DNA of 64,000 nucleotides from Bacteroidales bacterium UBA5382 (GTDB taxonomy: Bacteria > Bacteroidota > Bacteroidia > Bacteroidales > Dysgonomonadaceae), in contig DHOU01000021.1 in NCBI GenBank assembly GCA_002409745.1, positions 32,359-96,358 of the forward strand, given 5' to 3'. Position 1 is the first letter of the stretch. Every line of letters begins with the position of its first letter. Under the pieces are notes generated by a model, which ran no database searches, was not told the DNA's origin, and saw only the letters and a list, made by a program, of their open reading frames with translations. A program made the position numbers and the translations under genes. This document shows positions 49,087 through 59,569 of this stretch, in pieces.

Positions 49087-49116
49087 AGCCTGATCTTGTG
49101 CGGATCGGGCTTTTTT
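49087..49116 (+). terminator. Terminator of the DUF1080 gene
   Basis: AGCCTGATC pairs with GGATCGGGCT across a short loop and is followed by TTTTTT. Confidence 0.7.
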
Positions 49117-49213
49117 CATTTGACTTTTCCGCATTGTTTATTTTGGCATTTTTTTTGCATATACTCTATTAAAAGGTATAATAAAATATGATGTGTAGAA
49201 CAGAAAAAACCAC

Positions 49214-49221
49214 TATCTTTG
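49214..49221 (+). promoter_or_regulatory. -7 promoter element of rsfS-ftsH
   Basis: TATCTTTG, 24 bases before the rsfS ATG. Confidence 0.6.
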
Positions 49222-49244
49222 TTTTTAATTCTTTATAACAGCGA

Positions 49245-49604
49245 ATGAAAGAAAAAAATCCATTACTGCTATCTATCATTGAAGGAATTCAAGAGAAGAA
49301 AGGCAAAAATATTCTTACCATAAAATTGAAAGGCATATCCGGAGCGATTTGCGATTATTTTGTGATCTGTGAAGGAAATAGTCCCACCCAGGTATCGGCG
49401 TTAGCCGAGTCGGTTGAAGAGGTTGTTCAGAAAAAAGTGAACGAGAGCCCCATTCGGGTACAAGGGCTACAACGTGCCGAATGGATCGGGATGGACTATG
49501 GGGACGTAATCGTCCATATATTTCTTCCTGAACTGAGAAGTTTCTATAACATCGACCTGTTATGGGAAGATGCGGTATTGGAAAGAGTTCCTTCGGTCGA
49601 GTAA
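49245..49604 (+). CDS. rsfS: Ribosomal silencing factor RsfS
   Basis: A 119-residue protein that binds ribosomal protein uL14 and prevents joining of the subunits when nutrients are scarce. The family blocks are AICDYFVICEGNSPTQVSALAE, ESPIRVQGLQRAEWIGMDYGDVIVHIF and the C-terminal FYNIDLLWEDA. It lies 75 bases before ftsH on the same strand and is probably co-transcribed, a pairing common in Bacteroidetes. Confidence 0.93.
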   Translation: MKEKNPLLLSIIEGIQEKKGKNILTIKLKGISGAICDYFVICEGNSPTQVSALAESVEEVVQKKVNESPIRVQGLQRAEWIGMDYGDVIVHIFLPELRSFYNIDLLWEDAVLERVPSVE

Positions 49605-49678
49605 AACATATTTCTGTTAAAATTGTTACATAATAAACCCGAGAGAGAATAATTCTCGTAAAGGAAGAAATAGATTAG

Positions 49679-51838
49679 ATGAGTAGTAGTAATAATAATA
49701 AAAATAAAAAGGATAAGCAGCCTACGATGCGTCCGCATTTGGGAGGAAATAATCCGAAACAATCCTTCAGTCCGTACTGGATTTACGCCATTGTGCTCGC
49801 CGTATTGGCCGGCATGTGGTTTTTCGGACAAGACAGCGGCGTGAAAGAGGTGAAATGGTCCGACTTCCAACAGTATGTCAGTGATAATCGTATCAAGAGC
49901 GTACTGATTTATAAAAATAAAGAAGTGGCCGAGGCGGTCGTTCGCGAGGAATCGGTGAATTATGTCTTTGGAGAAGATGCGCGAAAATTGGGCAACAACG
50001 CCGTTATTGTTACGCAAATACCTTCGTCCGATGCCGCGTCGGCTTTCATCACCCAGGTGAAAGACGAAAAAGGGTATGATATAGGAATCGATTTTAATAA
50101 TTCTTCCGAGATTTGGGGCATCTTGCTTTCTTCCCTTCCTTTTCTATTGTTGATTGTTTTCTGGATATGGATGATGCGAAGAATGCAAGGCGGCGGCAGC
50201 GGTGGCGCCGGCGGTGTCTTTAACGTGGGAAAATCCAAGGCGCAGCTTTTCGATAAAGATTCGAGCAAAAAGGTGACTTTTAGGGATGTCGCAGGTCTTT
50301 CCGAAGCCAAAGAAGAAGTGCAGGAGATTGTGGAATTCCTGAAGAATCCTAACAATTATACCAATTTGGGAGGGAAGATACCCAAAGGCGCTTTGCTGGT
50401 AGGACCTCCGGGAACCGGTAAAACATTATTGGCAAAAGCCGTCGCCGGAGAGGCGAATGTGCCTTTCTTCTCTATTTCGGGGTCGGATTTCGTCGAGATG
50501 TTCGTTGGGGTGGGCGCCTCACGGGTGCGCGACCTCTTCCGGCAAGCCAAGGAAAAAGCGCCCTGCATCGTATTTATTGATGAAATCGATGCCGTAGGAC
50601 GCGCCCGTGGAAAGAATGCCAACTTCGGTTCGAATGATGAACGGGAAAATACCCTCAATCAATTATTGACGGAGATGGATGGATTCGGCTCAAACAGCGG
50701 GGTGATTATTCTCGCGGCAACCAACCGTGCCGACATTCTCGACAAAGCCTTGTTGCGTGCCGGACGTTTCGATCGTCAGATTTATGTAGAGTTACCCGAC
50801 TTGAATGATCGCCGGGAGATTTTCAAAGTGCATTTGCGCCCGATAAAAATAGATGAATCGGTCGATGTTGATTTTCTGGCACGCCAGACGCCCGGTTTTT
50901 CGGGAGCCGATATTGCCAACGTATGTAATGAAGCGGCATTGATCGCTGCCCGGAAAAAGAAGAAGTTCGTGCAACGCGACGACTTTATCAATGCCGTCGA
51001 CCGGATCATCGGAGGACTTGAAAAGAAAAATAAGATTATTACCCAAGATGAAAAGCGTTCTATTGCCGTTCATGAAGCAGGGCATGCCACGCTAAGTTGG
51101 TCTTTGGAGCATGCCAATCCGCTCGTAAAAGTAACCATTGTTCCTCGCGGAAAGGCGTTGGGTGCGGCGTGGTATCTTCCCGAAGAGCGGCAGATTACGA
51201 CGAAAGAACAAATGTTCGACGAAATGTGTGCGTTATTGGGTGGGCGCGCGGCTGAAGAAGTATTTATCGGTCAGATTTCATCGGGGGCGATGAATGATTT
51301 GGAGCGTGTCACCAAACAAGCGTATGCCATGATCACATACATGGGGATGAGCGAGAAACTGGCTAATGTAAGCTATTACGATTCAACCGGACAAGAATAT
51401 ACGTTCTCTAAACCGTACAGCGACGAAACCGCCCGGCTCATTGACGGAGAAGTGAAGGCGATGATTGCCGTACAATATGAACGGGCCAAGCAAATTCTCG
51501 CCCAACATGCAGAGGGACATGGTAAACTTGCGAATATCCTGCTTGAAAAAGAGATTATTTTTGCCAGCGATTTGGAGGAAATCTTCGGAAAACGCCCGTG
51601 GGTATCCCGTTCGCAGGAAATTTTACAAAATGGAAATCCCCCGTCTTTGCCGGTCGAAGACGGCGTTAAATCGAAAGAGGATAGGGGCGATGTGTTTATT
51701 GACACGGAGAAGTCGAAAGCCGATGACAACGGCTCTGCTGTCGATCCGAATCTCGATGGCGCTCCTTCCCCTAAGCCGGAGGCTTCCCGGGAGGATTCCG
51801 TCAAAGGAGGCTATGGGGGGCTAAAAGATAGTCATTGA
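49679..51838 (+). CDS. ftsH: ATP-dependent zinc metalloprotease FtsH
   Basis: A membrane-anchored AAA+ protease that degrades misfolded membrane proteins and regulators. It has two transmembrane segments ([18 protein letters not shown] near residue 30 and [19 protein letters not shown] near 145). Walker [14 protein letters not shown] is near residue 242, Walker [13 protein letters not shown] near 298, the SRH region [19 protein letters not shown], and the zinc motif HEAGH near 464. The last 80 residues are low-complexity and acidic. Length 719 is longer than E. coli FtsH (644), mostly because of this tail. It follows rsfS. Confidence 0.96.
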   Translation: MSSSNNNKNKKDKQPTMRPHLGGNNPKQSFSPYWIYAIVLAVLAGMWFFGQDSGVKEVKWSDFQQYVSDNRIKSVLIYKNKEVAEAVVREESVNYVFGEDARKLGNNAVIVTQIPSSDAASAFITQVKDEKGYDIGIDFNNSSEIWGILLSSLPFLLLIVFWIWMMRRMQGGGSGGAGGVFNVGKSKAQLFDKDSSKKVTFRDVAGLSEAKEEVQEIVEFLKNPNNYTNLGGKIPKGALLVGPPGTGKTLLAKAVAGEANVPFFSISGSDFVEMFVGVGASRVRDLFRQAKEKAPCIVFIDEIDAVGRARGKNANFGSNDERENTLNQLLTEMDGFGSNSGVIILAATNRADILDKALLRAGRFDRQIYVELPDLNDRREIFKVHLRPIKIDESVDVDFLARQTPGFSGADIANVCNEAALIAARKKKKFVQRDDFINAVDRIIGGLEKKNKIITQDEKRSIAVHEAGHATLSWSLEHANPLVKVTIVPRGKALGAAWYLPEERQITTKEQMFDEMCALLGGRAAEEVFIGQISSGAMNDLERVTKQAYAMITYMGMSEKLANVSYYDSTGQEYTFSKPYSDETARLIDGEVKAMIAVQYERAKQILAQHAEGHGKLANILLEKEIIFASDLEEIFGKRPWVSRSQEILQNGNPPSLPVEDGVKSKEDRGDVFIDTEKSKADDNGSAVDPNLDGAPSPKPEASREDSVKGGYGGLKDSH

Positions 51839-51886
51839 TAAAAGAAAGAGAAGATAAGTATTATTTATACTCTCCTTCCGTATAAA

Positions 51887-51928
51887 AGCAACGAGTTGAT
51901 TATGAGCAATCGACTCGTTGCTTTTTTT
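51887..51928 (+). terminator. Terminator of ftsH
   Basis: AGCAACGAGTTGAT pairs with ATCGACTCGTTGCT (one mismatch) and is followed by seven T. Confidence 0.8.
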
Positions 51929-52027
51929 GTCCTTTTTTCGATTCGGAACCTTCTCGACTCCGCTTTTGGCTCGAACAATTTCTCCGTTCATTTCGTTATA
52001 GAAGGAAACAATTAAAAAGTTGAGTAT

Positions 52028-52717
52028 ATGAAAAAGATTTATACTTTATTCTTCGTAATGCTTGCTGCTACAACGTTATTCAGTTTTACACAAGCGGATG
52101 CGCAGAACAATCAACATAACAACTCTAAAAAATTAGATAATATGAAATTCGAAAAAGTAGCTTTACCCTATGCAACCGATGCTCTCGAGCCGGTTATCAG
52201 CAAACAAACAATTGAGCTCCATTATGGCAAACATCATCAAACCTATGTGGACAATTTAAATAAATTAGTGGTGGGTACGAAATTCGAGAATGCTGATCTC
52301 GAAACCATCGTAAAGGAAAGTGACGGCGCTATCTTTAACAACGCGGGACAAACGCTGAATCACAATTTGTATTTTACATCGTTTAAGCCCAATGGCGGAG
52401 GCGAACCTAAAGGCAAATTGGCCGAAGCCATCAACAAACAATTCGGATCTTTCGACAAGTTTAAAGAAGAATTCAATGCCGCGGGCGCTTCGGTGTTCGG
52501 ATCCGGATGGGTTTGGTTGGCTAAGGATGCCAACGGCAAACTGTCCGTCGAAAAAGAAAGCAATGCCGGTAATCCGTTGACAAAAGGATTAACTCCGGTT
52601 TTAGGTTTCGATGTATGGGAACACTCCTATTACCTCGATTATCAAAATCGCCGGCCGGATCATTTAAAAGCATTATGGGGAATTATAGACTGGGACGTTG
52701 TAAGCAAACGTTATTAA
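52028..52717 (+). CDS. Superoxide dismutase (Fe/Mn type) with N-terminal signal peptide
   Basis: It converts superoxide to oxygen and hydrogen peroxide. The Fe/Mn SOD core starts at residue 39 (MKFEKVALPYATDALEP). Metal ligands are visible in GKHHQTYV, LNHNLYF and DVWEHSYYLDYQNRR. The first 38 residues (KIYTLFFVMLAATTLFSFTQADAQ and a hydrophilic linker) form a cleavable signal peptide, unusual for a Bacteroidales SOD, which is normally cytoplasmic. An internal ATG at 52142 stands exactly where the usual SOD starts. Periplasmic export, or two products, is inferred. Confidence 0.9.
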   Translation: MKKIYTLFFVMLAATTLFSFTQADAQNNQHNNSKKLDNMKFEKVALPYATDALEPVISKQTIELHYGKHHQTYVDNLNKLVVGTKFENADLETIVKESDGAIFNNAGQTLNHNLYFTSFKPNGGGEPKGKLAEAINKQFGSFDKFKEEFNAAGASVFGSGWVWLAKDANGKLSVEKESNAGNPLTKGLTPVLGFDVWEHSYYLDYQNRRPDHLKALWGIIDWDVVSKRY

Positions 52718-52765
52718 TTGAAAGCAGTCTTTCAGCCATACGGCGTTGATATTAAAAACATTGTG

Positions 52766-52806
52766 GAGAGGATGAAACTTATGGGTTCATCCTCTCTTAT
52801 TTTTTC
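52766..52806 (+). terminator. Terminator of the superoxide dismutase gene
   Basis: GAGAGGATGAA pairs with TTCATCCTCTC, followed by TTATTTTTT. The T-tract overlaps the end of pgeF on the other strand. Confidence 0.7.
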
Positions 52807-53609
52807 AAGAGGATACCCGTTAGCATTCTGCCCGAATGAACGGTTTGCCGCCGCGCCGAGAAAAATAAGTGTTCGTTCTCGAATGTGCAATAGGAACTTT
52901 TTTCAATGTGACGGGGAAGCACGCCCAAGCGTATTAGTTCCATACGGTTGATTTCTTTTAAGTCGATATGCATTTTTGAATGAGGCGTTGCGCGGAAAAA
53001 AGCTCCGGTCAGATCGAACCCGTTGGCGTGGAATGCTTCCAGCACTTCGTCGCCCACTTCATAATAGGCCATACTGATAGCCGGCCCTATCGCCGCGAGT
53101 AAATCTGCGGGAGAAGATCCGAACGTTTTCTGCATGAGGACTACCGTTTTTTCCACAATTCGTTCTACGGTTCCGCGCCAGCCGGCATGTATGGCGGCAA
53201 TGGCCTTTTTATTCCGATCGTAGAGAAGTATCGGCACGCAATCGGCTGTCGTGGCACACAGAAAAACATCTTTTTCCTGCGTTACGGTCGCATCGATACC
53301 GTATAATTTACTGATTTTCGTTGATCGGTCGAGTGATAGAAAAGATGTATCGACGAGCAGCACCCGGCTGCCGTGTGTTTGATGCGGAATGATGAAATCT
53401 TCCGGCTTTTTGTAGAACATGCGGGCGAGGATGCTCCGGTTTTCGTAGATATTCAACGAACTGTCATCGGAGAAATTTCCTAAATTCAACGAAGCATACG
53501 TGCCGTTGCTCACCCCTCCGATGCGTGTGGTGGAGAAGTGCACGATATCCTCTTCTTTGTCCAACAAGTCGAAGAGCAGCAAATTCGCCTGTTCTGGATT
53601 GAATTTCAT
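52797..53609 (-). CDS. pgeF: Polyphenol oxidase/purine nucleosidase PgeF (YfiH/LACC1 family)
   Basis: A 270-residue cytosolic copper- or zinc-binding protein of the YfiH family. Members oxidise phenols or act on purine nucleosides, and in bacteria they help to edit wrongly incorporated L-serine in peptidoglycan. Metal-binding blocks are the histidine in IIPHQTHGSRV, ATTADCVPILLYDRNKKAIAAIHAGWRGTVERIV and AIGPAISMAYYEVGDEV. It is 12 bases downstream of obg on the same strand, in an operon-like row obg-pgeF with adk just upstream. Confidence 0.9.
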   Translation of the reverse strand: MKFNPEQANLLLFDLLDKEEDIVHFSTTRIGGVSNGTYASLNLGNFSDDSSLNIYENRSILARMFYKKPEDFIIPHQTHGSRVLLVDTSFLSLDRSTKISKLYGIDATVTQEKDVFLCATTADCVPILLYDRNKKAIAAIHAGWRGTVERIVEKTVVLMQKTFGSSPADLLAAIGPAISMAYYEVGDEVLEAFHANGFDLTGAFFRATPHSKMHIDLKEINRMELIRLGVLPRHIEKSSYCTFENEHLFFSARRQTVHSGRMLTGILLKK

Positions 53610-53621
53610 CGGCGTTCTGTG

Positions 53622-54779
53622 TTAATCGTCGATGCCGTCGTATTCCGAGTCTTCCTCGTCGTAGGGAAATTCTTCATCCTCTTCAACCTCTTCAACAGGA
53701 ATCTCATCCTCCGGTTCGAACACAAGGGGCGTTATATCCAAATTGCGATGCACAAACGATTCGTGAGTAGCCGTGAGAGGCAAATAATCTTCGGTATTGA
53801 GCTCTCGCCACACCAAATCTTTCAGCGCCTGAATGCCGAATCCGGTTATCGATGAAATAAATACATACGGTACGGCGGGCAAGTCGGCGGCTATCTCTTG
53901 CATCAGTTCCTCGTCGAGCATGTCGGATTTTGAAATGGCCAAGACGCGTTTTTTATCGAGTAGCTCGGGGTTGTATACCGCCAACTCGTTAAAAAGGATC
54001 TCAAACTCTTTCACGATGTCATCGCTGTCGGCAGGAATCAAAAACAGCAGAAGCGAGTTCCGTTCGATGTGCCGCAAGAAGCGAAGTCCCAATCCTTTGC
54101 CCTCGCTTGCGCCCTCTATGATGCCGGGGATGTCGGCCATGACGAATGATTTTCCGTCGCGGTAGTCGACAATTCCGAGATTCGGTTCGAGAGTCGTAAA
54201 CGGATAGTTGGCGATTTTGGGTTTGGCGGCCGATACGACCGACAATAAGGTGGATTTTCCGGCATTCGGGAAGCCCACAAGTCCTACGTCGGCCAATAGT
54301 TTCAGTTCGAGAATCACCCAGCGTTCCTCGTAAGGCTCACCCGGTTGGGAGTAGCGCGGGGCTTGGTTGGTAGACGATTTGAAGTGCACATTGCCGCGCC
54401 CGCCGCGTCCTCCTTTCAAGAGCACCACCTCCTGCCCGTCGTCGGTAATGTCGCATAAGTATTCGCCCGTGTGGGCGTCGTAAGCGACCGTACCGCAAGG
54501 CACGTCGATGATTTTATTTTCGCCTTTGCTGCCGGAGCTTTGGTTGCGCGATCCGCCCTCGCCGTGACCGGCGAACAGATGTCGCTGGAAGCGCAAATGC
54601 AAGAGAGTCCAATAATTGCGGTTGCCCCTGAGAATGATATGGCCTCCATCGCCTCCATCGCCTCCGTCGGGGCCTCCTTTTGGGATGTATTTTTCCCTGC
54701 GGAAATGCGTAGAGCCTCTGCCCCCTTTACCCGAGCGGCAGAAAATTTTCACATAATCCACAAAATTCGTTTCAGCCAT
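53622..54779 (-). CDS. obg: Obg/CgtA GTPase (ribosome assembly)
   Basis: An essential GTPase acting in 50S subunit maturation and stress control. The N-terminal glycine-rich OBG fold spans residues about 4-155. The GTPase domain has G1 [12 protein letters not shown] near residue 170, G3 DIPGI and G4 SKSD. The C-terminal tail is very acidic ([21 protein letters not shown]), as in Bacteroidetes members. Length 385 is normal. It sits between adk (3 bases upstream) and pgeF (12 bases downstream) on the minus strand. Confidence 0.95.
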   Translation of the reverse strand: MAETNFVDYVKIFCRSGKGGRGSTHFRREKYIPKGGPDGGDGGDGGHIILRGNRNYWTLLHLRFQRHLFAGHGEGGSRNQSSGSKGENKIIDVPCGTVAYDAHTGEYLCDITDDGQEVVLLKGGRGGRGNVHFKSSTNQAPRYSQPGEPYEERWVILELKLLADVGLVGFPNAGKSTLLSVVSAAKPKIANYPFTTLEPNLGIVDYRDGKSFVMADIPGIIEGASEGKGLGLRFLRHIERNSLLLFLIPADSDDIVKEFEILFNELAVYNPELLDKKRVLAISKSDMLDEELMQEIAADLPAVPYVFISSITGFGIQALKDLVWRELNTEDYLPLTATHESFVHRNLDITPLVFEPEDEIPVEEVEEDEEFPYDEEDSEYDGIDD

Positions 54780-54782
54780 TTT

Positions 54783-55358
54783 TTAGTTTACCAAAGGGTC
54801 GATTTCTTTTCGTATCGATTCGAAAATCTCTTCGATAGAGCCGGTCCCTTGGATTTTTTTCAGTTTATTTTGTTTGTCGTAATAATCTTTTAACGGCAAT
54901 GTCTGGTTGTAATATACCTTCAGACGGGCTTCGATGGTTTCGCGATTGTCGTCGGAACGACCGGAAACCTGTCCGCGTTTAAGCAGCCGTTCGATCAACT
55001 CCTCATCTTCCACCTCGAGGCTTACCACCGCCGATATTGCTTCGCCATGTCCTGCAAGGATCGTATCCAACGCTTCGCCTTGCGATAGTGTGCGGGGAAA
55101 ACCATCGAAGATAAATCCTTTGCTGTCCGGATTACGACGGATCAATTCGTCGAGGATGCCGATAACCACTTCGTCGGGGACAAGTTGTCCTTTCGACATA
55201 TATTTCTCGGCTGATTTGCCCAACTCACTTTGCGCTTTTATTTCATTACGCAGGATATCTCCCGTAGAGACATGGTATAACCCATACTTTTGTATCAATA
55301 ACTCACTTTGCGTACCCTTTCCTGATCCCGGTGCGCCAAATAGTACAATATTCAACAT
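54783..55358 (-). CDS. adk: Adenylate kinase
   Basis: It interconverts AMP, ADP and ATP. It has the P-loop GAPGSGKGTQ at residues 8-17, the AMP-binding block STGDILRNEIKAQSELG, FDGFPRTLSQGEALD and the short lid RGQVSGRSDDNRETIEARLKVYYNQT. Length 191 marks the short-lid type, with no zinc finger. It is the first gene of the adk-obg-pgeF row on the minus strand and has its own promoter at 55380. Confidence 0.96.
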   Translation of the reverse strand: MLNIVLFGAPGSGKGTQSELLIQKYGLYHVSTGDILRNEIKAQSELGKSAEKYMSKGQLVPDEVVIGILDELIRRNPDSKGFIFDGFPRTLSQGEALDTILAGHGEAISAVVSLEVEDEELIERLLKRGQVSGRSDDNRETIEARLKVYYNQTLPLKDYYDKQNKLKKIQGTGSIEEIFESIRKEIDPLVN

Positions 55359-55379
55359 CTATAGTAACCTTTTAAATTG

Positions 55380-55387
55380 CAAATATA
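55380..55387 (-). promoter_or_regulatory. -7 promoter element of adk
   Basis: TATATTTG on the minus strand, 22 bases before the adk ATG. Confidence 0.6.
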
Positions 55388-55464
55388 CGGATTTCCATCC
55401 GTTTCTACATCGGGGCGAGCCTTTTATTTAAAGGAAAACCGCTATATAAGCGAGTGTGAGCCCG

Positions 55465-56517
55465 TCAACCTTCCGGTGCGGAAGTCAATTTCTCCTTCAG
55501 CGCCTCAATCTCTTTTTGCAAAGCGTTTAATTGCCGGTACATATCCGGTAATTTGGGGATAATAATACTCGATTTGAAAAATTGCTTTACGGGGACAGCC
55601 GGCGAACCCATGATTTCCGATCCCTCTTTGATGTTACTGATGATGCCTGATTGTGCACCGATATGGACATCATTCCCGATAGCGATATGTCCTCCGATAC
55701 CGACTTGTCCTCCCAATACCGCTCTATCGCCTATTTTGGTCGATCCGGCGATGCCGGTTTGCGCCGCCATTACCGTATTCTCTCCGATTTCGCAATTATG
55801 GGCAATCTGGATGAGATTGTCGAGCTTCACGCCGTGGCGGATGAAGGTCGAGCCCATCACGGCTCGGTCGATGGTGGTATTTGCCCCTACTTCCACTTGG
55901 TTTTCGAGGACGACGTTGCCCATTTGCGGAATTTTGTGATACTCCTCGTTTTCGTGGCTGAAGCCGAAGCCGTCGGCGCCGATAACAGCACCCGAATGCA
56001 GGATGCACTCATCGCCGATAACGCAATCGTAATAGATGTGTACGCCTGAGTATACAAGGGTGTTTTTGCCCACTGTCACCCCGTCGCCGATATAGGCATG
56101 CGGATATATTTTGGCTCCGTCGGCAATCTTCACATGCTCGCCGATATAGGCAAAAGCGGCCACATACACGTCGTCACCCACTTGAGCTGTGGGGGCGATG
56201 AAACTCATCGGATCGATGCCCGTTTTCTGGGGACGGGTATTGTTGACCATTTCCAATAGCGAGGCCAGCGCAGCGTAAGCGTTGGGCACTTTAATGAGCG
56301 TGCTTTTGATCGGTTTTTCGGCCACGAAATCGTGGTTGACCAACACAATGTCGGCATTTGTCTCGTAAATATAGTGCGTATATTTGGGGTTGGCGAGAAA
56401 GGTGAGCGTACCCGGCTTGCCTTCTTCTATTTTCGCGAAATTACTTACTTTTACTTCGGAATTTCCAATGATTTCGCCCTGTAGGAAATCGGCTATTTGC
56501 TTCGCAGTAAATATCAT
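55465..56517 (-). CDS. lpxD: UDP-3-O-(3-hydroxyacyl)glucosamine N-acyltransferase
   Basis: It adds the N-linked hydroxyacyl chain in lipid A synthesis. The N-terminal uridine-binding domain ([31 protein letters not shown]) is followed from residue about 105 by left-handed beta-helix hexapeptide repeats ([28 protein letters not shown] and onward) with the catalytic histidine in [17 protein letters not shown]-terminal helix ([21 protein letters not shown]) closes the trimer. Length 350 is normal. Unlike in many relatives, no other lpx gene is adjacent. Confidence 0.95.
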   Translation of the reverse strand: MIFTAKQIADFLQGEIIGNSEVKVSNFAKIEEGKPGTLTFLANPKYTHYIYETNADIVLVNHDFVAEKPIKSTLIKVPNAYAALASLLEMVNNTRPQKTGIDPMSFIAPTAQVGDDVYVAAFAYIGEHVKIADGAKIYPHAYIGDGVTVGKNTLVYSGVHIYYDCVIGDECILHSGAVIGADGFGFSHENEEYHKIPQMGNVVLENQVEVGANTTIDRAVMGSTFIRHGVKLDNLIQIAHNCEIGENTVMAAQTGIAGSTKIGDRAVLGGQVGIGGHIAIGNDVHIGAQSGIISNIKEGSEIMGSPAVPVKQFFKSSIIIPKLPDMYRQLNALQKEIEALKEKLTSAPEG

Positions 56518-56712
56518 GAATAAATTATTTTAAATGTCGTTTATTTTTACGGGTGCAAATTAACCTATAATTTTTGATACTTTACCCATTAAAGTTGATA
56601 ATATACATTAAATGCTCTTTTTGGACGGTACGGTCGGCGAAAGACGATTCTTTTTGAATCGCGAAACAAAATCTTAGAAAAGAATTAATTTGCCGGAATA
56701 AAAAATAATCAC

Positions 56713-56720
56713 TACTTTTG
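56713..56720 (+). promoter_or_regulatory. -7 promoter element of tRNA-Pro
   Basis: TACTTTTG, 13 bases before the tRNA 5' end. Confidence 0.55.
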
Positions 56721-56732
56721 CATTCACTTTTT

Positions 56733-56808
56733 CGGGATGTAGCTCAGTCCGGTTTAGAGTACGCGTCTGGGGGGCGTGGGGTCGGAAGTTCGAATCTTCT
56801 CATCCCGA
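56733..56808 (+). tRNA. tRNA-Pro (GGG)
   Basis: The acceptor stem CGGGATG pairs with CATCCCG. The anticodon loop CTGGGGG gives anticodon GGG, and GTTCGAATC is the T-loop. The length is 76 bases and CCA is not encoded. Confidence 0.94.
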
Positions 56809-56986
56809 CCGAAGTAGTTCTTATAAGGAGATTAATTCATAGGATTAGTCTCCTTTGCTTTTTATCGTATCCGGCCGCTTGGCAAATCGCGGCCGGCATC
56901 GCGGAATATTCCTTGGTTCGTCTTCTTTGAATCTTTTTTTATTCGGATTAGGCCCGGATGGGCTACGATTTGAGTTTTTATCCTCA
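56809..56986. other. Gene-free spacer after tRNA-Pro
   Basis: It starts with an imperfect hairpin (AAGGAGATTAATTC with GATTAGTCTCCTT and T-rich bases) that can end the tRNA transcript. Nothing coding is recognised before the tandem array. Confidence 0.4.
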
Positions 56987-57272
56987 ACCGACGCCTCCGA
57001 TGAGTGGCGAAAGGATGTTTTAGTATCGTCCGACCCCTCGGACGAGGTGAAAAACGTATTTTTTATGCCGTCTGAGCCTCATCCTTAACAAAAAGAGAAC
57101 TTGTTATGTCATCTGAGCCTCATCCTTAATAAAAAGTAAGCTTTTAATCTCAGCCGAGGCTCATCCTTAACAAAAAGTAAACTTTTCACCTTGTCCGAGG
57201 GGTCGGACGGTGTAAAGAATACATTTTTCAGTTTAGCCGAGGCTCAGCCAACGCAAAACAACCTCAACCCAC
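56987..57272. repeat. Degenerate 41-42-bp tandem array (seven units)
   Basis: Units start at 56987, 57029, 57071, 57112, 57153, 57194 and 57236. Two subtypes alternate: units 1, 2 and 6 carry the TCCGACCCCTCGGACG-type core, and units 3, 4, 5 and 7 carry GAGCCTCATCCTTAACAAAA-type cores. In one frame the 42-bp units read 14-residue repeats (SSDPSDEVKNVFF and SEGSDGVKNTFF) broken by stops. The period equals four DNA turns. It ends near the typA terminator region. Confidence 0.75.
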
Positions 57273-57457
57273 ATCGTCTCTGTCCTTTTTTCGATTCTCC
57301 GGGTTATCTCTCGGCCCCTTCGCCCTCCGGAACGGAGAGAATTCATGAGTATGCGCCATCCCTATTGTATAGCCGATAAAGAGGAACAGAAGGTTCGGAA
57401 ACAGAAAGGGGAGAATGGTATGTCTCCACTCTCCCCGTCCTTTCGTTTCTTCTGTCT
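57273..57457. other. Spacer between the array and typA
   Basis: GGGGAGAATGGTATG and CTCCACTCTCCCC (about 57409-57438) could pair as the typA terminator, imperfectly and with no clear T-tract. No gene is seen. Confidence 0.35.
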
Positions 57458-59257
57458 TTATTTTTTCGACATCCGTTTCCGGTCGTTTTCGTCGAGGAAT
57501 ATTTTGCGCAAGCGCATCGACTTGGGTGTTACCTCTACATACTCGTCTTCTTTAATGTATTCCAACGCTTCTTCGAGGCTGAAAATGATGGGTGGCGTCA
57601 ACTGCGCTTTGTCATCGGTACCCGAAGCGCGCACGTTGGTCAGCTTTTTCGATTTCGTTATGTTCACCACCAAATCGCCCTCCTTGCTATGCTCGCCGAT
57701 AACCTGCCCGGCATAGACTTGCGTTTGCGGTTCGATAAAAAACTTGCCGCGGTCTTGCAGTTTGTCTAAGGCATAGGCATAGGCATTTCCCGATTCTCCG
57801 GCGATGATGGATCCGTTTTGTCTTTTCTCGATCGTTCCTTTCCACGGCTGGTATTCGAGGAAACGGTGCGCCATGATGGCCTCTCCGGCTGAGAGCGTGA
57901 GCACAATATTGTTCAGTCCGATAATTCCGCGAGAAGGAATGGTAAACTCGATATGCATGCGATTGCCTTTGCTTTCCATCGACAACATTTCGCCCTTTCG
58001 GCGGGTGATGACGTCGATGATTTTGCTGGCGTAATCTTCGGGAAGATTGACCGTTAACTGTTCAACAGGTTCGTAATCCTCGCCGGCGATTTGCTTGATG
58101 ATGACCTGTGGCTGTCCCACCTGCAATTCATAGCCTTCGCGGCGCATGGTTTCGATGAGGATCGACAAGTGCAGCACGCCGCGGCCGTAGACAATCCAGG
58201 TATCGGCATTGTCGGTTTCCTCCAGGCGCATGGCGAGGTTTTTGTCGAGCTCGCGAGTGAGGCGGTCGTGAATGTGGCGCGAAGTGACGAACTTGCCGTC
58301 TTGTCCGAAGAACGGCGAATTATTGATGGTGAATAACATCGACATGGTCGGTTCGTCGATGGCAATCGGGTCGAGCTGATCGGGGCGTTCGATGTCCGTA
58401 ATGGTGTCGCCGATGTCGAACGATTCGATGCCCACCAGTGCACAGATATCGCCCGACGAGACCTCTTCAACCTTTGTGCGGCCTAATCCCTCGAACACGT
58501 CGAGTTCCTTTATACGCGTTTTCAGGATGCTCCCGTCGCGCTTAAACAGAGCGTAGTCTTTGCCTTGCCGCAAGGTGCCGCGATGTACGCGCCCCACGGC
58601 GATACGTCCTACATAATTCGAATAATCGAGCGATGTGATGAGCATCTGCGGGTCGCCTTCCAGCGTTTTGGGCTGGGGAATATACTTCAGAATGGCATCG
58701 AGCAGCGGGAAGATGTTGTCGGACGGTTTTTTCCAATCTTCCGACATCCAGCCCTGTTTGGCCGAGCCGTAGAGGGTGGGGAAGTCAAGTTGTTCTTCGG
58801 TCGCTTCGAGGCTGAACATCAAGTCGAAAACTTCTTCCTGCACTTCTTCTGGCCGGCAATTGGGTTTATCGACTTTGTTGATGACTAAAATCGGTTTTAG
58901 ACCGATGGACAGGGCCTTTTGCAACACGAAACGGGTCTGGGGCATAGGGCCTTCGAAAGCGTCGACGACCAACAGGCAGCCGTCGGCCATGTTGAGTACG
59001 CGCTCCACCTCGCCGCCGAAGTCGGCGTGGCCGGGGGTGTCGATAATGTTTATTTTCGCATCTTTATATCGGATGGAGACATTTTTTGACAAGATTGTAA
59101 TGCCACGCTCGCGCTCCAAATCGTTGCTGTCGAGAATCAGCTCGCCGCTTTGTTGGTTGTCGCGAAACAAATGGCCTGCGAGGAGCATTTTATCCACCAA
59201 GGTGGTTTTACCGTGGTCGACGTGAGCGATAATGGCAATATTACGAATATTCTGCAT
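57458..59257 (-). CDS. typA: Translational GTPase TypA/BipA
   Basis: A ribosome-associated GTPase needed for assembly and growth under stress or low temperature. Residues about 4-200 are an EF-G-like GTPase with G1 [14 protein letters not shown]2 RERGITI, G3 DTPGHADFG and G4 NKVD. These are followed by domains II, III and V and the BipA-specific C-terminal domain ([29 protein letters not shown]). Length 599 is normal. The promoter TATCTTTG is at 59284-59291. Confidence 0.96.
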   Translation of the reverse strand: MQNIRNIAIIAHVDHGKTTLVDKMLLAGHLFRDNQQSGELILDSNDLERERGITILSKNVSIRYKDAKINIIDTPGHADFGGEVERVLNMADGCLLVVDAFEGPMPQTRFVLQKALSIGLKPILVINKVDKPNCRPEEVQEEVFDLMFSLEATEEQLDFPTLYGSAKQGWMSEDWKKPSDNIFPLLDAILKYIPQPKTLEGDPQMLITSLDYSNYVGRIAVGRVHRGTLRQGKDYALFKRDGSILKTRIKELDVFEGLGRTKVEEVSSGDICALVGIESFDIGDTITDIERPDQLDPIAIDEPTMSMLFTINNSPFFGQDGKFVTSRHIHDRLTRELDKNLAMRLEETDNADTWIVYGRGVLHLSILIETMRREGYELQVGQPQVIIKQIAGEDYEPVEQLTVNLPEDYASKIIDVITRRKGEMLSMESKGNRMHIEFTIPSRGIIGLNNIVLTLSAGEAIMAHRFLEYQPWKGTIEKRQNGSIIAGESGNAYAYALDKLQDRGKFFIEPQTQVYAGQVIGEHSKEGDLVVNITKSKKLTNVRASGTDDKAQLTPPIIFSLEEALEYIKEDEYVEVTPKSMRLRKIFLDENDRKRMSKK

Positions 59258-59569
59258 AGAAAAAATAATTTTTTTTTGAGGTGCAAAGATACTCTTTTTT
59301 CGCGAGAAGTGTAGATGCCCCGATCTGTTTTGTTTTTAGGAGAATAACGAATACGGCAGTCTAAACGAGCGCCGCATGGTTAAAAAAGCCGATTGTTCCG
59401 TCGAGTGTCCTTATTCTCTGCTTACTACCTGTTTTCTAAAACAAAAGCAGAGCGGTAATATAACTTTACAAAAAAAACGTTATATTTGCGGCCTATATAC
59501 ACAATCTCATCACGAACGTTGCGATAATAGACGTTCTTGGAGTGCATGCTTTATTAAAAATAGTAGGAT
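59258..59569. other. Intergenic region with divergent promoters
   Basis: It holds the typA -7 element (59284-59291, minus) and one for the outer-membrane protein pair (TATATTTG, 59481-59488, plus), which leaves an 80-base leader. I see no other gene or repeat. Confidence 0.5.
59481..59488 (+). promoter_or_regulatory. -7 promoter element of the beta-barrel gene pair
   Basis: TATATTTG, about 80 bases before the first ATG. Confidence 0.55.
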
